Below, piece after piece: positions 17,493 to 26,794 of a stretch of 64,000 nucleotides of DNA (its first letter is position 1; the number at the start of each line of letters is the position of its first letter). A program made the position numbers and the translations under genes. The notes beneath the pieces were generated by a model. The model made no database searches. It was not told the DNA's origin and saw only the letters and a list, made by a program, of their open reading frames with translations. The stretch is from positions 104,083 to 168,082 of the forward strand of contig JADFZW010000009.1 of assembly GCA_015232355.1 (NCBI GenBank), in the 5' to 3' direction. Source of the stretch: Oligoflexia bacterium. GTDB taxonomy: Bacteria; Bdellovibrionota; Bacteriovoracia; Bacteriovoracales; Bacteriovoracaceae.

Positions 17493-19103
17493 CGAGTTTT
17501 TGTTTTTGTAATAAATTTTTGTGATCTCTTTGTAATCAATCTTATCATTACTATTTCGAGGAAATTCCTTAAGAAAAATCACTTGTGAAGGCACCATGTA
17601 GTCTGGCAGAATTTTTTTGCACTCTTCGATAATATTTTCCTTACTCTCTTGAGAATTAGCAACAAGTGCTACAACATTTAAATATCCTTCTCCGCCTAAA
17701 ACATTTTCGTATTCACTGTCGCTATCTCCTAATACAGCAACAAAATAGGTTTTTGCTATTTTTCTTATAACACTCTCAATCTCTCCAAGTTCAACTCTGA
17801 ACCCACGAACTTTTATTTGTCTATCACTACGACCAAGGAAAATAATATCCTGAGAATTAGGATCTAGTTTTCCGAGATCACCAGTTTTATACCATCTCTT
17901 ACCAGAATGAGAATAAAATTTTTCATCCGTCATTTTTTCATTTTCCCAATATCCTAAAGCTACCTGGCTTCCTCCCAAAAGTATTTCTCCTATTTCATCC
18001 GCAGCAGTTTCACTAGAACTTGTTATAATTACCTGTTGATTTATTAAAGGTTTTCCAATCGGCAGACATCGATCTACTGAATCGCCAGTACATTTATAGT
18101 AAGTGAAAGCAATGGTTGCTTCAGTTGGCCCATACACATTATAAATAATTGAGCTTGGAGCAGATTTTTGCCAACCATTCACTACAGATCCGGTTAGAGG
18201 TTCACCACAAAAGAAAGTGTATTTTAACGAAGGCATGCTATTTGGAAATAATAAATTATGCCCTTGAATAACTCCGGCGGTAGAAGGTACTAGCATACAT
18301 TTATTGATCTTATACTCTGAAATAAATCGATTAGGAAAAAGTATCAGGTTATGAGGAGTAACATATAAACTTGCGCCAGAACACCATGAGCAGTACATAT
18401 CATGGGCCGAAAGATCGAAGGTTAAATCAATATGTTGTAAATATCGATCATCATAATGACAATCACTGATTGTATTTATTCCATTCACATAGGAAAAAAC
18501 ATTTCCATGAGAAACTACAACACCTTTTGGTTCTCCTGTAGATCCTGAAGTAAAAAGAATATAAAGCATGTCAGAAGAATCGGTGTTGACTACTGAACCA
18601 ACTTCTAAGTTACTTATTGAGGCGAGAGGGTAAGAGATTAATTCTTCTTGAGAAAAAAATTGGTGCTGTTTTATTAATGAACACCATTTTGGTTTTTGAG
18701 TGTAGGAAGGAAAAAAAACCAACAGTGGAAATTTAATAGTAGGTAGAATTTTAGAAGCAGCATCTTCACAATTTTTATCAACTATAATTGCTTTAGGTCT
18801 AACTCGATTAATAATACTCAAGTTTCTTTCATCAGGAAATCTTGGATTAAGTGGAACATATGGCATTCCACTTAATACCCCAGAAAGAATTCCAACGTAG
18901 GCATCAATACTTCTGTAGGCCCAAATACAAATTCGTTCACCCTTGAGGGCCGGAGAAGTAAGTTGTTGATGGAGAACATTTCTGATTTGATTTATGTAAT
19001 AAGAGAGATCGCCGTAAGTATACACACAATCATCTACCCAAATTGCTGGGCGATCATTATATTTTTGAAGAGAAGAAGTAATAATTTCAGATAAGCTAGA
19101 CAT
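17460..19103 (-). CDS. Amino-acid adenylating ligase (DltA/NRPS A-domain-like)
   Basis: Complete AMP-forming ligase of 547 residues: LFTSGSTGEPKGVV (A3), FDLSAHDMY (A4), YGPTEATIAF (A5), YKTGDLG (A7), GRSDRQIKVRGFRVELGE (A8), and a final NSNDKIDYK (A10) bearing the catalytic lysine. The Asp in FDLS occupies the place that holds the substrate amine in amino-acid adenylating domains, suggesting an amino acid. GAGG lies seven bases before the ATG. Third gene after ACP and MBOAT, the content of a dlt operon in a different order. It likely charges the ACP at 20698. Confidence 0.9.
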   Translation of the reverse strand: MSSLSEIITSSLQKYNDRPAIWVDDCVYTYGDLSYYINQIRNVLHQQLTSPALKGERICIWAYRSIDAYVGILSGVLSGMPYVPLNPRFPDERNLSIINRVRPKAIIVDKNCEDAASKILPTIKFPLLVFFPSYTQKPKWCSLIKQHQFFSQEELISYPLASISNLEVGSVVNTDSSDMLYILFTSGSTGEPKGVVVSHGNVFSYVNGINTISDCHYDDRYLQHIDLTFDLSAHDMYCSWCSGASLYVTPHNLILFPNRFISEYKINKCMLVPSTAGVIQGHNLLFPNSMPSLKYTFFCGEPLTGSVVNGWQKSAPSSIIYNVYGPTEATIAFTYYKCTGDSVDRCLPIGKPLINQQVIITSSSETAADEIGEILLGGSQVALGYWENEKMTDEKFYSHSGKRWYKTGDLGKLDPNSQDIIFLGRSDRQIKVRGFRVELGEIESVIRKIAKTYFVAVLGDSDSEYENVLGGEGYLNVVALVANSQESKENIIEECKKILPDYMVPSQVIFLKEFPRNSNDKIDYKEITKIYYKNKNSSSISAHNNVI

Positions 19104-19113
19104 TTAAGAACCT

Positions 19114-20634
19114 CTAAAAGTTTATATATATAAAATCTGATTTTTCAGAGACACTAAAAATAAAAATCACCACCAATAAAAATATATAAACAACTACTTT
19201 AGTAAAAAATTTTAATTGGAAGAATTTTTTTATAAAAAAATCCCTATCTTTTTTATAGAAAACAGTCCAAGCGCTCAGTGAATATAGTAATACAATTAGA
19301 GCTATCGATAGGAAAAAATCATAAGCAGAATTTTTTAATAAGCTTTTCTCTACTGTTAACTTATAGAATAGATCACTAAATGAATTTTTCTCAAAAGTTA
19401 AAAGTTTCGAAAAAATATAAAAAGCACTTGATATATCCACTGCTCTAGAAAAAACCATACTTAAAGATACAGAAACAAAAGTTACAAAGATCGCAACAAC
19501 ACTTCTTATTTTTGATTCTTCAGCAATTCTAGTTTTGGCCCAAAGTTTTTTTCGTACATCCTCAGTTATATAATACATACTAAGTAGTGTTCCATGAAAA
19601 AATCCCCACGCAACAAATGTCCAATTTGCCCCATGCCAGATACCACAAACAATAAATGTAATCATGAGCGAAAATGGTATTGCGTAAAACTTAAGTTTCT
19701 TACAACTAAATAGAAGTGGAGTAAATATATAATCCATTAACCATCTTGAAAGTGAAATATGCCATCTCTTCCAAAAATCAGAAATGGAAGTGGCCAAAAA
19801 AGGATAATTAAAATTATTGGTTAATTTAATGTTAAAAAATCTAGCAATTCCTAGAGAAATATCTGTTAATCCAGAAAAATCATAATATATTTGAAATGTA
19901 TAAAAGAATGATCCGATCCAAAAAGCATATCCATCATAGGAAGTTGTATTTTTAAAAACTTCATTTACATACATTCCAAGTCGATCAGCAACTACTAGTT
20001 TTTTAAAAAATCCACTTAAACAAAATAACAACCCCATTTGGATATTATCCCAATTAATGATGGGATTATTACTATTAATTGTGCCGCATTCATTTTTTAA
20101 TTGTGTAATAAGATCAGATGCTCTCTCGATTGGTCCCTGAAGTATTTTTGGGAAAAAAATTTGATACAATAAAAAAAATCCAAAATGCTTTTCTGCTTTA
20201 AATCTTTTGAGATAGACATCTGCTAAATAAGATATCGCTTGAAAAGTATAGTATGAAACTCCTATAAAACTAAGAATTTTAGGAGAAGAAAAAGAAGTCT
20301 TTAATCTAAAAATAAGTAACAGTTGATTTAAATTTTCTATGATGAAGGGATAGTATTTAAAATACACTAACGGCATTGAACATAAAATAATTCCGGACCA
20401 TAGGAGATAAAACTTGTAACGATAATCAATAACTCGTTCAATAGCAATCGCTATTAAATAAACCAAAATTGATGATGTGATTAAAATTGTGATGAGATAA
20501 AAATCTACGTATGTTGAGTAGAATAGTAAGCTCGCTAGCAAAAGAAGCATCCAGCGGAAAGGGCCAGCAAAAGTATAGTAGAGAGTTAATATGACAAATA
20601 AACAAACAATAATGCTGAATATTGAATCCTGCAA
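19114..20634 (-). CDS. MBOAT-family O-acyltransferase (DltB/AlgI-like)
   Basis: Polytopic 506-residue protein. The diagnostic region is CGIWHGANWTFVAWGFFHG, with the conserved active-site histidines, preceded by YYDFSGLTDISLGIARFF and FWKRWHISLSRWL. Such proteins pass acyl groups from a cytoplasmic thioester across the membrane to a hydroxyl outside. The start is TTG at 20634 with AAGGA eight bases upstream. It lies between the ACP and the adenylating ligase, so D-alanyl-like or other aminoacyl transfer to the glycan is the natural inference. A tandem repeat fills the gap before it. Confidence 0.92.
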   Translation of the reverse strand: MQDSIFSIIVCLFVILTLYYTFAGPFRWMLLLLASLLFYSTYVDFYLITILITSSILVYLIAIAIERVIDYRYKFYLLWSGIILCSMPLVYFKYYPFIIENLNQLLLIFRLKTSFSSPKILSFIGVSYYTFQAISYLADVYLKRFKAEKHFGFFLLYQIFFPKILQGPIERASDLITQLKNECGTINSNNPIINWDNIQMGLLFCLSGFFKKLVVADRLGMYVNEVFKNTTSYDGYAFWIGSFFYTFQIYYDFSGLTDISLGIARFFNIKLTNNFNYPFLATSISDFWKRWHISLSRWLMDYIFTPLLFSCKKLKFYAIPFSLMITFIVCGIWHGANWTFVAWGFFHGTLLSMYYITEDVRKKLWAKTRIAEESKIRSVVAIFVTFVSVSLSMVFSRAVDISSAFYIFSKLLTFEKNSFSDLFYKLTVEKSLLKNSAYDFFLSIALIVLLYSLSAWTVFYKKDRDFFIKKFFQLKFFTKVVVYIFLLVVIFIFSVSEKSDFIYINF

Positions 20635-20660
20635 GAATATATTCCTTATTTCCTTTTTTT

Positions 20661-20700
20661 CTATTTTTCTATTTTTCTATTTTTCTATTTTTCTATTTTA
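20661..20700. repeat. Five tandem 8-bp units between ACP and MBOAT genes
   Basis: Unit ctattttt repeated five times, the last unit ending in a. It begins at the ACP stop codon and ends about 27 bases before the MBOAT start. Because the unit is not a multiple of three and lies in the translation-initiation gap, copy changes could alter MBOAT expression. Confidence 0.9.
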
Positions 20701-20934
20701 TTGTGTAATTTTAGTTTCAATCAATTGTATTAAACATCCGACATTCTTTAATTCCATTAGTTCTCGTGTATTAAAACTAACATTGAAGTTATTTTCTACT
20801 GCTAATATCAACTTAAAATGTGTTAACGAATCCCAACCATCGATGTCATTAGCGCTTGTTTCTGGAGAAATTTGTAAATTTGGATTTTTAAATACATTAC
20901 AAAAGATAGAATTTAATTGCTCAATTAAGCTCAT
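20698..20934 (-). CDS. Acyl carrier protein (DltC-like role)
   Basis: 78-residue carrier protein with the phosphopantetheine serine at about position 36 in IDGWDSLTHFKLI. A GGGAGG eight bases before the ATG at 20934 fixes the start; the frame extends upstream to 20961 but without a site. First gene of the leftward ACP-MBOAT-ligase unit, and divergent from the SGNH gene at 21107. It presumably carries the aminoacyl or acyl group made by the ligase at 17460. The sequence is closer to stand-alone ACPs of glycan loci than to Gram-positive DltC. Confidence 0.92.
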   Translation of the reverse strand: MSLIEQLNSIFCNVFKNPNLQISPETSANDIDGWDSLTHFKLILAVENNFNVSFNTRELMELKNVGCLIQLIETKITQ

Positions 20935-21106
20935 AGAAAATACCTCCCTAAAAATCACCATATTTTATATATTCTCGCAAAATCAAATCAACTTTTTTTA
21001 TCTCTTAAAATATTGTTTCTTACTCGCTCAATTTATTTTATGCTTATCAGATTAGTCAACTGATATTATCACCATTAAATTCTATAAAGGAAAGGAACAA
21101 ATAGAT

Positions 21107-22129
21107 ATGAGCATAGGTAAAAAAGTGAAAATTGCACTCTTAATAAAACTTAGCATCATTGTCCTTTTTATTTTTTCCATCGTGGGTGTTGATTTATACT
21201 TACACCATCATTTAGGTAAACAATCTGGGTGGAATTATCGCGGCTACAGAGGAAAAGTTCTAGGGAGTAAAGAAAAAGATGAGATTAGGATCGCGTGCTT
21301 TGGTTCCAGCAGCACACTTGGTTATGGGCTTATCGTTGAACTGACTTGGCCATATTATCTAGAACGACTCCTCTTAAATAACAACGTTAGGGTAAGTGTT
21401 GCTAATTTAGCTGCTAACACTCAAGGAATTATTGGAGTATTGCATGATGCTCAAAATTATCTATCCCTTGATTACGATGTAGCTTTAATTCACTTAGGAG
21501 AATCCGAAGGGCCAGTAGGATTAAATAATACTGATGTTCGTCAGAGTGACTTTTTCTTCCGCTTATTCGGTTATAGACCGATATTACAAGCTTACCTGTT
21601 TGAAAAAGCAAAGATATTAAAATATGGAGTAAATAATTTAGAAAATGCATACATGGGCAGGACTAACGATGCTTTGGCACAAAAAGAACGACCATTACTT
21701 TTTAAAATTGGTGCTTCTATAGAACATCTTAACAAGTTGATTGCTGAAACCGATAAACGCTTAAACAAATACGAAAATGAAGCAAAAAAAATGCAAAGTA
21801 ATAAGCAAGAACCATATGCAGACTTTTTATTTGCTCTTAAGAAAACATTTGATTGGTTATTAGATCATAACAAAAAAGTTTTTTATTTTAGCGAGCCCTA
21901 CTTATATGATTCTACTCAACAAAAATTAGTAAGAAGTTTAATTGAAAAAGAGTATAAAGGAAAAAATGTTTTTTATCTTGATGTTACTCGAAACTTAGAT
22001 AACGTAAAAAAAGATTATGTATATGATGGGTCTCATTACAATGAGAAAGGTAATTTTATTATTGCTAGTACATTGAAAGAAAAATTGATGGAAGCAATCC
22101 CTGGACTCCGTTTTCAGGAAAGAAAGTAA
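21107..22129 (+). CDS. Membrane-anchored SGNH-family protein
   Basis: 340 residues: an N-terminal transmembrane segment, then RGYRGKVLGSKEKDE leading to ACFGSSSTLGYG, where the serine of the SGNH block I is present. Near the C-terminus, YDGSHYNEKG gives the Asp-x-x-His pair. Block III is not obvious (HLGESEG). Facing the periplasm and diverging from the Dlt-like operon, it is a plausible acyltransferase or esterase partner, as DltD is for DltB; this is inference. It has a clear paralogue at 28766-29800. Its stop is immediately followed by the stop of the convergent gene. Confidence 0.82.
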   Translation: MSIGKKVKIALLIKLSIIVLFIFSIVGVDLYLHHHLGKQSGWNYRGYRGKVLGSKEKDEIRIACFGSSSTLGYGLIVELTWPYYLERLLLNNNVRVSVANLAANTQGIIGVLHDAQNYLSLDYDVALIHLGESEGPVGLNNTDVRQSDFFFRLFGYRPILQAYLFEKAKILKYGVNNLENAYMGRTNDALAQKERPLLFKIGASIEHLNKLIAETDKRLNKYENEAKKMQSNKQEPYADFLFALKKTFDWLLDHNKKVFYFSEPYLYDSTQQKLVRSLIEKEYKGKNVFYLDVTRNLDNVKKDYVYDGSHYNEKGNFIIASTLKEKLMEAIPGLRFQERK

Positions 22130-24022
22130 TTAATAAATATATATCGATCTATTATTATCAACTACAAATTTTTTTTTGAAATTTTTCCCATTTCCAATAT
22201 ACGACATAAAGTGATCACTATATTTTGAAGCAGTATTTGTATCTGATTCACGCCAATGCCCAGAAATCTCTCCAAATTCACTTTTGCTATGTTGTCTATT
22301 TACGATTATTGCATTACCCTTGAGATGCTCAGCATGTTTTTTAATCTTAATCGCATTTTTTGTCGGAAATGTTTCCTTGAAAAAGACATCACTCATTATT
22401 AACGAATGCTCGTAATATCTCTCTCCCATTACAACATCTACTCTGTGTATTGATAAATAAACTTCTGTATATCCGTCTGATAAAAATTTTTTATTCTTTA
22501 TCTCTGGATTAGAATTTATAAAACGAATCAGTTCCGTCAAAACAAGACCATTATTCTCCTTTTGAGATTTGTGTATTAAAGCATATGTTTTGCCCCAAAA
22601 AGGGTGACTCGGATAAAAAGATACAGCAATAGTTATTATAATAATTGCCCAAAATAATGACAGGATAGATCCTTTCTTGAATAATAATATTTTTTGATCT
22701 GTTATCTTATTTAAAAAATAAAATAACAGCACAGGGAAAGCAATCCAATAAAACGATCCATATAAAAGACGGTACAAGAGATAACTGGACATCATTTTGC
22801 ATAAAACATAAACAGTGAGCGGACAAGACAAAACAATTATTGGGGCCAAGCTAATTGCAGTAATAATTGTATAAGTAGAATCTCTTTGTTTTTTTATAGA
22901 AAATATGAAAAATATTATTGCAAGTAGAATAGCTAATACACCAAAAATTCCAACTGTTTTAAAAAATACAGAGCTGAAAGAAAATTTTGTTACAGCTATG
23001 TACGATGGCAAAAAGTGAAAAATCTTATTCAGTTGAAAAAGAAAATTCATATCCAAATTTCCGTTAAACTTTTGAGGGAAAAATCTGAACATAACAAAAA
23101 TTAATGATATATTGAGAAGTCCAAAAATCAATATTTTATAAGTGAAATTTTTCTCATCTCTACTGTCATTTTTTGAAAGAAAAACATATAGAATTGGGGC
23201 AAAGATTAATTGAACATAAATAAAAAGCACCTCTTGTAAATGTCCCACCAGACAGACAAGAAGTACAGGAAACATATATAAGAGATATGAAAATTTCTTA
23301 CTCCTCAATAGCTCAACAAAAATTATCATACATTCTATATACGCAAAATAGGCAAAAAAAGATTTGGCAAATGTATAGTATTGATAAAAGCTAAAAACAT
23401 TTGTCCCAAAATAACAAAGCGATAGTAGTGCACCTGCAAATGATAGATGAATATTTTTTGTTAACAAAAATGTAAATCTATAGAACAAATAGAATAGACA
23501 TGTTTGAACTAATGCCGAATAAATTTTAAGACAAAAATAATTAGAAACAAAATCAATCTTTCCTATCATTAGGAGAGATAAGAAGTAATTAAAATGGGAA
23601 ATCTGAATCTCATCTAGTGTTTTGGCAGCAAAGCACTTAGAAATCGTTAGCAAATGTTGTACAGGATCGGCAGGATATTCATGAAAGGGTCCAATAGACA
23701 GAAAAAAAATAAAAATGCTTATCGTTACGCTAAAAAGAAGTAAATTAAAATTTTTAAATAAATTTTTTCTAGAAACAATAATGTATAAAAAATTAAGAGT
23801 AATACTGAAATATTTAAAAAAAGTTATCGCAACTGCAACTTCCATGTGCTTTGCTCTAAGTACGAAGAAAAGTAAAAAATAAATCAAAGCTCCATAGCTA
23901 AATTTTGGCAAAAATATTAATTCACATTTGCTCAAGAATCGAGCAACAAGATAATTAACAGTACTACTTATTAGTACAATAGAAAGAAAGATATTTATTC
24001 CTACAAATATGTTTGTGTACAT
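22130..24022 (-). CDS. Large polytopic membrane protein, GT-C-like, unidentified
   Basis: 630 residues with a dozen or so hydrophobic segments and a soluble tail of about 130 residues. The first long external loop, near residue 115, contains FHEYPADPVQHLL, an acidic/His pattern like the catalytic loop of GT-C glycosyltransferases. I do not recognise the family with confidence; it could instead be a Wzy-like polymerase. An AGGAG abuts the ATG. It is the last gene of a leftward series beginning at 33289 and ends with no spacer against the SGNH gene. Confidence 0.6.
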   Translation of the reverse strand: MYTNIFVGINIFLSIVLISSTVNYLVARFLSKCELIFLPKFSYGALIYFLLFFVLRAKHMEVAVAITFFKYFSITLNFLYIIVSRKNLFKNFNLLLFSVTISIFIFFLSIGPFHEYPADPVQHLLTISKCFAAKTLDEIQISHFNYFLSLLMIGKIDFVSNYFCLKIYSALVQTCLFYLFYRFTFLLTKNIHLSFAGALLSLCYFGTNVFSFYQYYTFAKSFFAYFAYIECMIIFVELLRSKKFSYLLYMFPVLLVCLVGHLQEVLFIYVQLIFAPILYVFLSKNDSRDEKNFTYKILIFGLLNISLIFVMFRFFPQKFNGNLDMNFLFQLNKIFHFLPSYIAVTKFSFSSVFFKTVGIFGVLAILLAIIFFIFSIKKQRDSTYTIITAISLAPIIVLSCPLTVYVLCKMMSSYLLYRLLYGSFYWIAFPVLLFYFLNKITDQKILLFKKGSILSLFWAIIIITIAVSFYPSHPFWGKTYALIHKSQKENNGLVLTELIRFINSNPEIKNKKFLSDGYTEVYLSIHRVDVVMGERYYEHSLIMSDVFFKETFPTKNAIKIKKHAEHLKGNAIIVNRQHSKSEFGEISGHWRESDTNTASKYSDHFMSYIGNGKNFKKKFVVDNNRSIYIY

Positions 24023-24050
24023 CTCCTATCCATAAAAAAGAATCTATCTT

Positions 24051-25151
24051 TTAATTTATCAACTGCTCCCAACCACGAACAACATTATTCAGTAAGAATT
24101 TATCCATACCTTTTTGCTTCTGAGTCAGTCTATTTAGATTAACCTTTAAGATATCTTGTTCAAAATTATCTATCCCTAACAGCACTCCATTTGGTCCATA
24201 ATAGGGATAATTGATAACTTCATCGAAATTTAATTCAGGATCAATAAGCTCTCTTGCACCACTTTTAAAATCAACAGTGATAATTGGTAATCCTAAAGCA
24301 GTGGCCTCCAATAATACACTTGGAAACCCCTCAACTCTAGAATTGTATATAAAATAGTTTGCCTGCTTTAAATACTTAATAGCATTATTTTGTTTTCCAA
24401 GCAAAAATACATTGTCTTCTAGCGACAGTTTTGAAATAAGATCTTTTATGTTATCTTGTTCTGGACCAGATCCTATAATAATTAAGACTAAATTTTTATT
24501 TTCTAAACTTAGATTATAAAAACCCTTTACTAAAACATCTACTCTTTTACATCTATCAAGTCTTCCTAAAGTCACAAAAACAGTTTTATTTTTTAACTTC
24601 ATTGATATCTCTGGATCAATATTTTCAAGAGATAATTTCTGGATTTTATCAACATCTAGCGGATTATAGATGACATCTAGTTTGTTAATATCAAAAAATA
24701 TTTTTCTGCCCAAATCAATCTTATTTTGTTGAGAATTTACAATTATTTTTTTTGCAAATGGATAAAGAAAAATAATAAGTAACTTATATATTTGCCCTCT
24801 TATGCCGCGAAAGTAAGAAAAGTAAGATAAGTTTGTGCAAAAAAAGATTACTGGGTTTATGGAAGTCAAAATATTTAGAAAATTGCTATATTCTAAAAAG
24901 CTTATTACCTTATATGGTCTTTCTGAAAATTTTATCTTCATTATCTTGAAAAAATATATCGGAAAAAAAATAACTGGATGTTTTTTTATTTTTAATAATG
25001 GGTGTATTGAGACATTTAATGAATTAATGTCTTTTAAGGTAACAACACGAACATCATATTTTTTTTTTAAATACGGGAGTATTTGAGATAAGATCATCTC
25101 GGCCCCGCCAATATCCATTGAATTTATGATGAATATTACCTTTTTTTTCAT
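24051..25151 (-). CDS. Family 4 glycosyltransferase
   Basis: 366 residues, GT-B. It begins FIINSMDIGGAEMILSQILP, the G-G-A-E acceptor-site pattern. Domain two begins FVTLGRLDRCKRVDVLVKGF, and the donor site is SRVEGFPSVLLEATALGLP, a clean E-x7-E. This group often adds HexNAc or hexose to lipid-linked intermediates. Placed between two GT-C-like membrane proteins with short gaps (28 and 12 bases). Base composition is like its neighbours. Exact sugar unknown. Confidence 0.92.
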   Translation of the reverse strand: MKKKVIFIINSMDIGGAEMILSQILPYLKKKYDVRVVTLKDINSLNVSIHPLLKIKKHPVIFFPIYFFKIMKIKFSERPYKVISFLEYSNFLNILTSINPVIFFCTNLSYFSYFRGIRGQIYKLLIIFLYPFAKKIIVNSQQNKIDLGRKIFFDINKLDVIYNPLDVDKIQKLSLENIDPEISMKLKNKTVFVTLGRLDRCKRVDVLVKGFYNLSLENKNLVLIIIGSGPEQDNIKDLISKLSLEDNVFLLGKQNNAIKYLKQANYFIYNSRVEGFPSVLLEATALGLPIITVDFKSGARELIDPELNFDEVINYPYYGPNGVLLGIDNFEQDILKVNLNRLTQKQKGMDKFLLNNVVRGWEQLIN

Positions 25152-25163
25152 ATCGGGATGAAG

Positions 25164-26747
25164 CTATCTTTTCTTGAAATTATTAAATACAGAAAACCAT
25201 CCTCCTACTCCTAAACCAGAAATAATCATAATAAAAGGATATCGAAAACGATGAAGAGTGCCTATGTTAGTCACTATAAGGGTATATGATAACATTATTG
25301 TAAAACAAAAACATATAATAAGCCACATCTGCGCATTGGCTTTATGTTTCCATAAAACATATGGAACCATAAGAAGAAAAACATATATAAATATCATTTC
25401 AAAAAAAACCATTCTCCTACTTAAATTCATCAGTTTTGATGATCCCTGCTCTAGTAAAATGCTAGGAAATGGCGCTGTAAATGCTAATAAAGATGCACGT
25501 GGGATGTAATTTATTATGTCCCCAATAGTTTTAAATCTTACATCAGCATCTATGCTTGTTGCTCCTGGGGTATTTATAAAACCGTTTCTACGAAAAGCTA
25601 TTTCTTCAATAATACGATCTACGAATAAATTCTTGATCTTTTCATCTACGACTTTTATAACTTCTCCTACTTTTGCAACGAAGCGTTTTGTCATTAAATA
25701 GCTTATCTGAAGATAGCTTATCAGATTATTATTTTGGTGGTTAGCTTTGTTTAATATAATCTGCGCATCCAGTTGTGCCAAATATTTCTTTGATAACTGT
25801 ACTGAATTACTATCTGCTAATTGTACAGAATCTTTCTCTGGTAATTGTACCGAATCTTTCTCTGGTAATTGTACCGAATCTTTCTCTGGTAATTGTACTG
25901 AATTACTATCTGGTAGTTGTGTTGGCACAGAATTCTGTGTGAGTAAATTTTTTTCCCAGGGCAATATCAAAAAAAGGAAAAGTGCTAGAAAAACTACACT
26001 TGAAAGTACTCCATAAAAATTAATATCTCTCCTCCTATACAAGAAAATACATACTTTTATAGAAAAAATAAGCGTAATCAATAAAAATATTTTTAATACA
26101 TCAATTAAATATACTCTAACTACTAAAATTAATGTGGTCGATGTTAATAGCAGAAGTACTGCAAGAAAAAAGTTTTTTTTATTTAATTTTTTATAGTTTG
26201 TAAAAAAAATAAGACTGTAAATATATAATATAATTGCCGGAACAATAACAGTATCTTTTAAAAATTGAGTGTACCAGAAAGCAGCAGTGGGATAGATAGC
26301 AAATGGAATAATTCCATAAAAAGATTTTCTTCTATCATTTAAGACCATATTTAACATTTTATATAAGAATAAACAACCGCTCGCATGCAAAGATGCACTC
26401 AGAGGAAGAGCATATATAGGTGATTGCTTAACCACCGCAAACATAAGACCGTAGATAAGTGAAATGCCAAATCCGCGATTGATATTATAAATAATTATCT
26501 CTTTTGATAAAGCTCCTTGCTTTATCAAATTAGCACACTCGATAGCTACTTGATAAAACCCGGCCGAATCAGTCCCTTTAATAATACCAATATCGTCTAA
26601 TTGAATCGAAGGAAAAAAAAATGGAAGTAATATTTTTTGAAAAGAAAAAATTAAAATTGAAGAATAAACAAATACCAGCAACCATACACTAAAGTCACTA
26701 TTTAGATTAAATTGTTTTAGATTAAATATTCGCTTGTAATTTATCAT
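25164..26747 (-). CDS. GT-C-like membrane protein with octapeptide repeats
   Basis: 527 residues with about ten hydrophobic segments. The first external loop carries KGTDSAGFYQVAIECANL, an acidic motif as in GT-C enzymes, and WYTQFLKDTVIVPAII is another family-like patch. In the middle, roughly residues 280-318, is a five-copy octapeptide array (PEKDSVQL-type) in a loop. It is separated from AsnB by 47 bases and from GT4 by 12. It may be a polyprenyl-phosphate-sugar transferase; family is tentative. Confidence 0.62.
   Translation of the reverse strand: MINYKRIFNLKQFNLNSDFSVWLLVFVYSSILIFSFQKILLPFFFPSIQLDDIGIIKGTDSAGFYQVAIECANLIKQGALSKEIIIYNINRGFGISLIYGLMFAVVKQSPIYALPLSASLHASGCLFLYKMLNMVLNDRRKSFYGIIPFAIYPTAAFWYTQFLKDTVIVPAIILYIYSLIFFTNYKKLNKKNFFLAVLLLLTSTTLILVVRVYLIDVLKIFLLITLIFSIKVCIFLYRRRDINFYGVLSSVVFLALFLFLILPWEKNLLTQNSVPTQLPDSNSVQLPEKDSVQLPEKDSVQLPEKDSVQLADSNSVQLSKKYLAQLDAQIILNKANHQNNNLISYLQISYLMTKRFVAKVGEVIKVVDEKIKNLFVDRIIEEIAFRRNGFINTPGATSIDADVRFKTIGDIINYIPRASLLAFTAPFPSILLEQGSSKLMNLSRRMVFFEMIFIYVFLLMVPYVLWKHKANAQMWLIICFCFTIMLSYTLIVTNIGTLHRFRYPFIMIISGLGVGGWFSVFNNFKKR
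25794..25913. repeat. Five tandem 24-bp units inside a membrane-protein gene
   Basis: Each 24-base unit codes one octapeptide. The three middle units are nearly identical, while the first and fifth share a different middle part. A partial sixth unit follows. The period keeps the reading frame, so copy number can vary without disrupting the protein. Confidence 0.92.
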
Positions 26748-26794
26748 ATCGATATTGTCATAACTAAATACATAACAAGTTTTTAATATTTACT

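Noticed and set aside
20591..21055. Plus-strand 154-residue open frame
   Set aside because: It covers the ACP gene in antisense and the 8-bp repeat; low-complexity Phe/Ser translation and no family signature.
25794..25913. Possible CRISPR array
   Set aside because: Units are contiguous with no unique spacers and code a continuous peptide repeat.
25747..26016. Plus-strand open frame with Cys/Ser-rich octapeptide repeats
   Set aside because: It is the antisense reading of the 24-bp array in the membrane-protein gene; it has no ribosome site.
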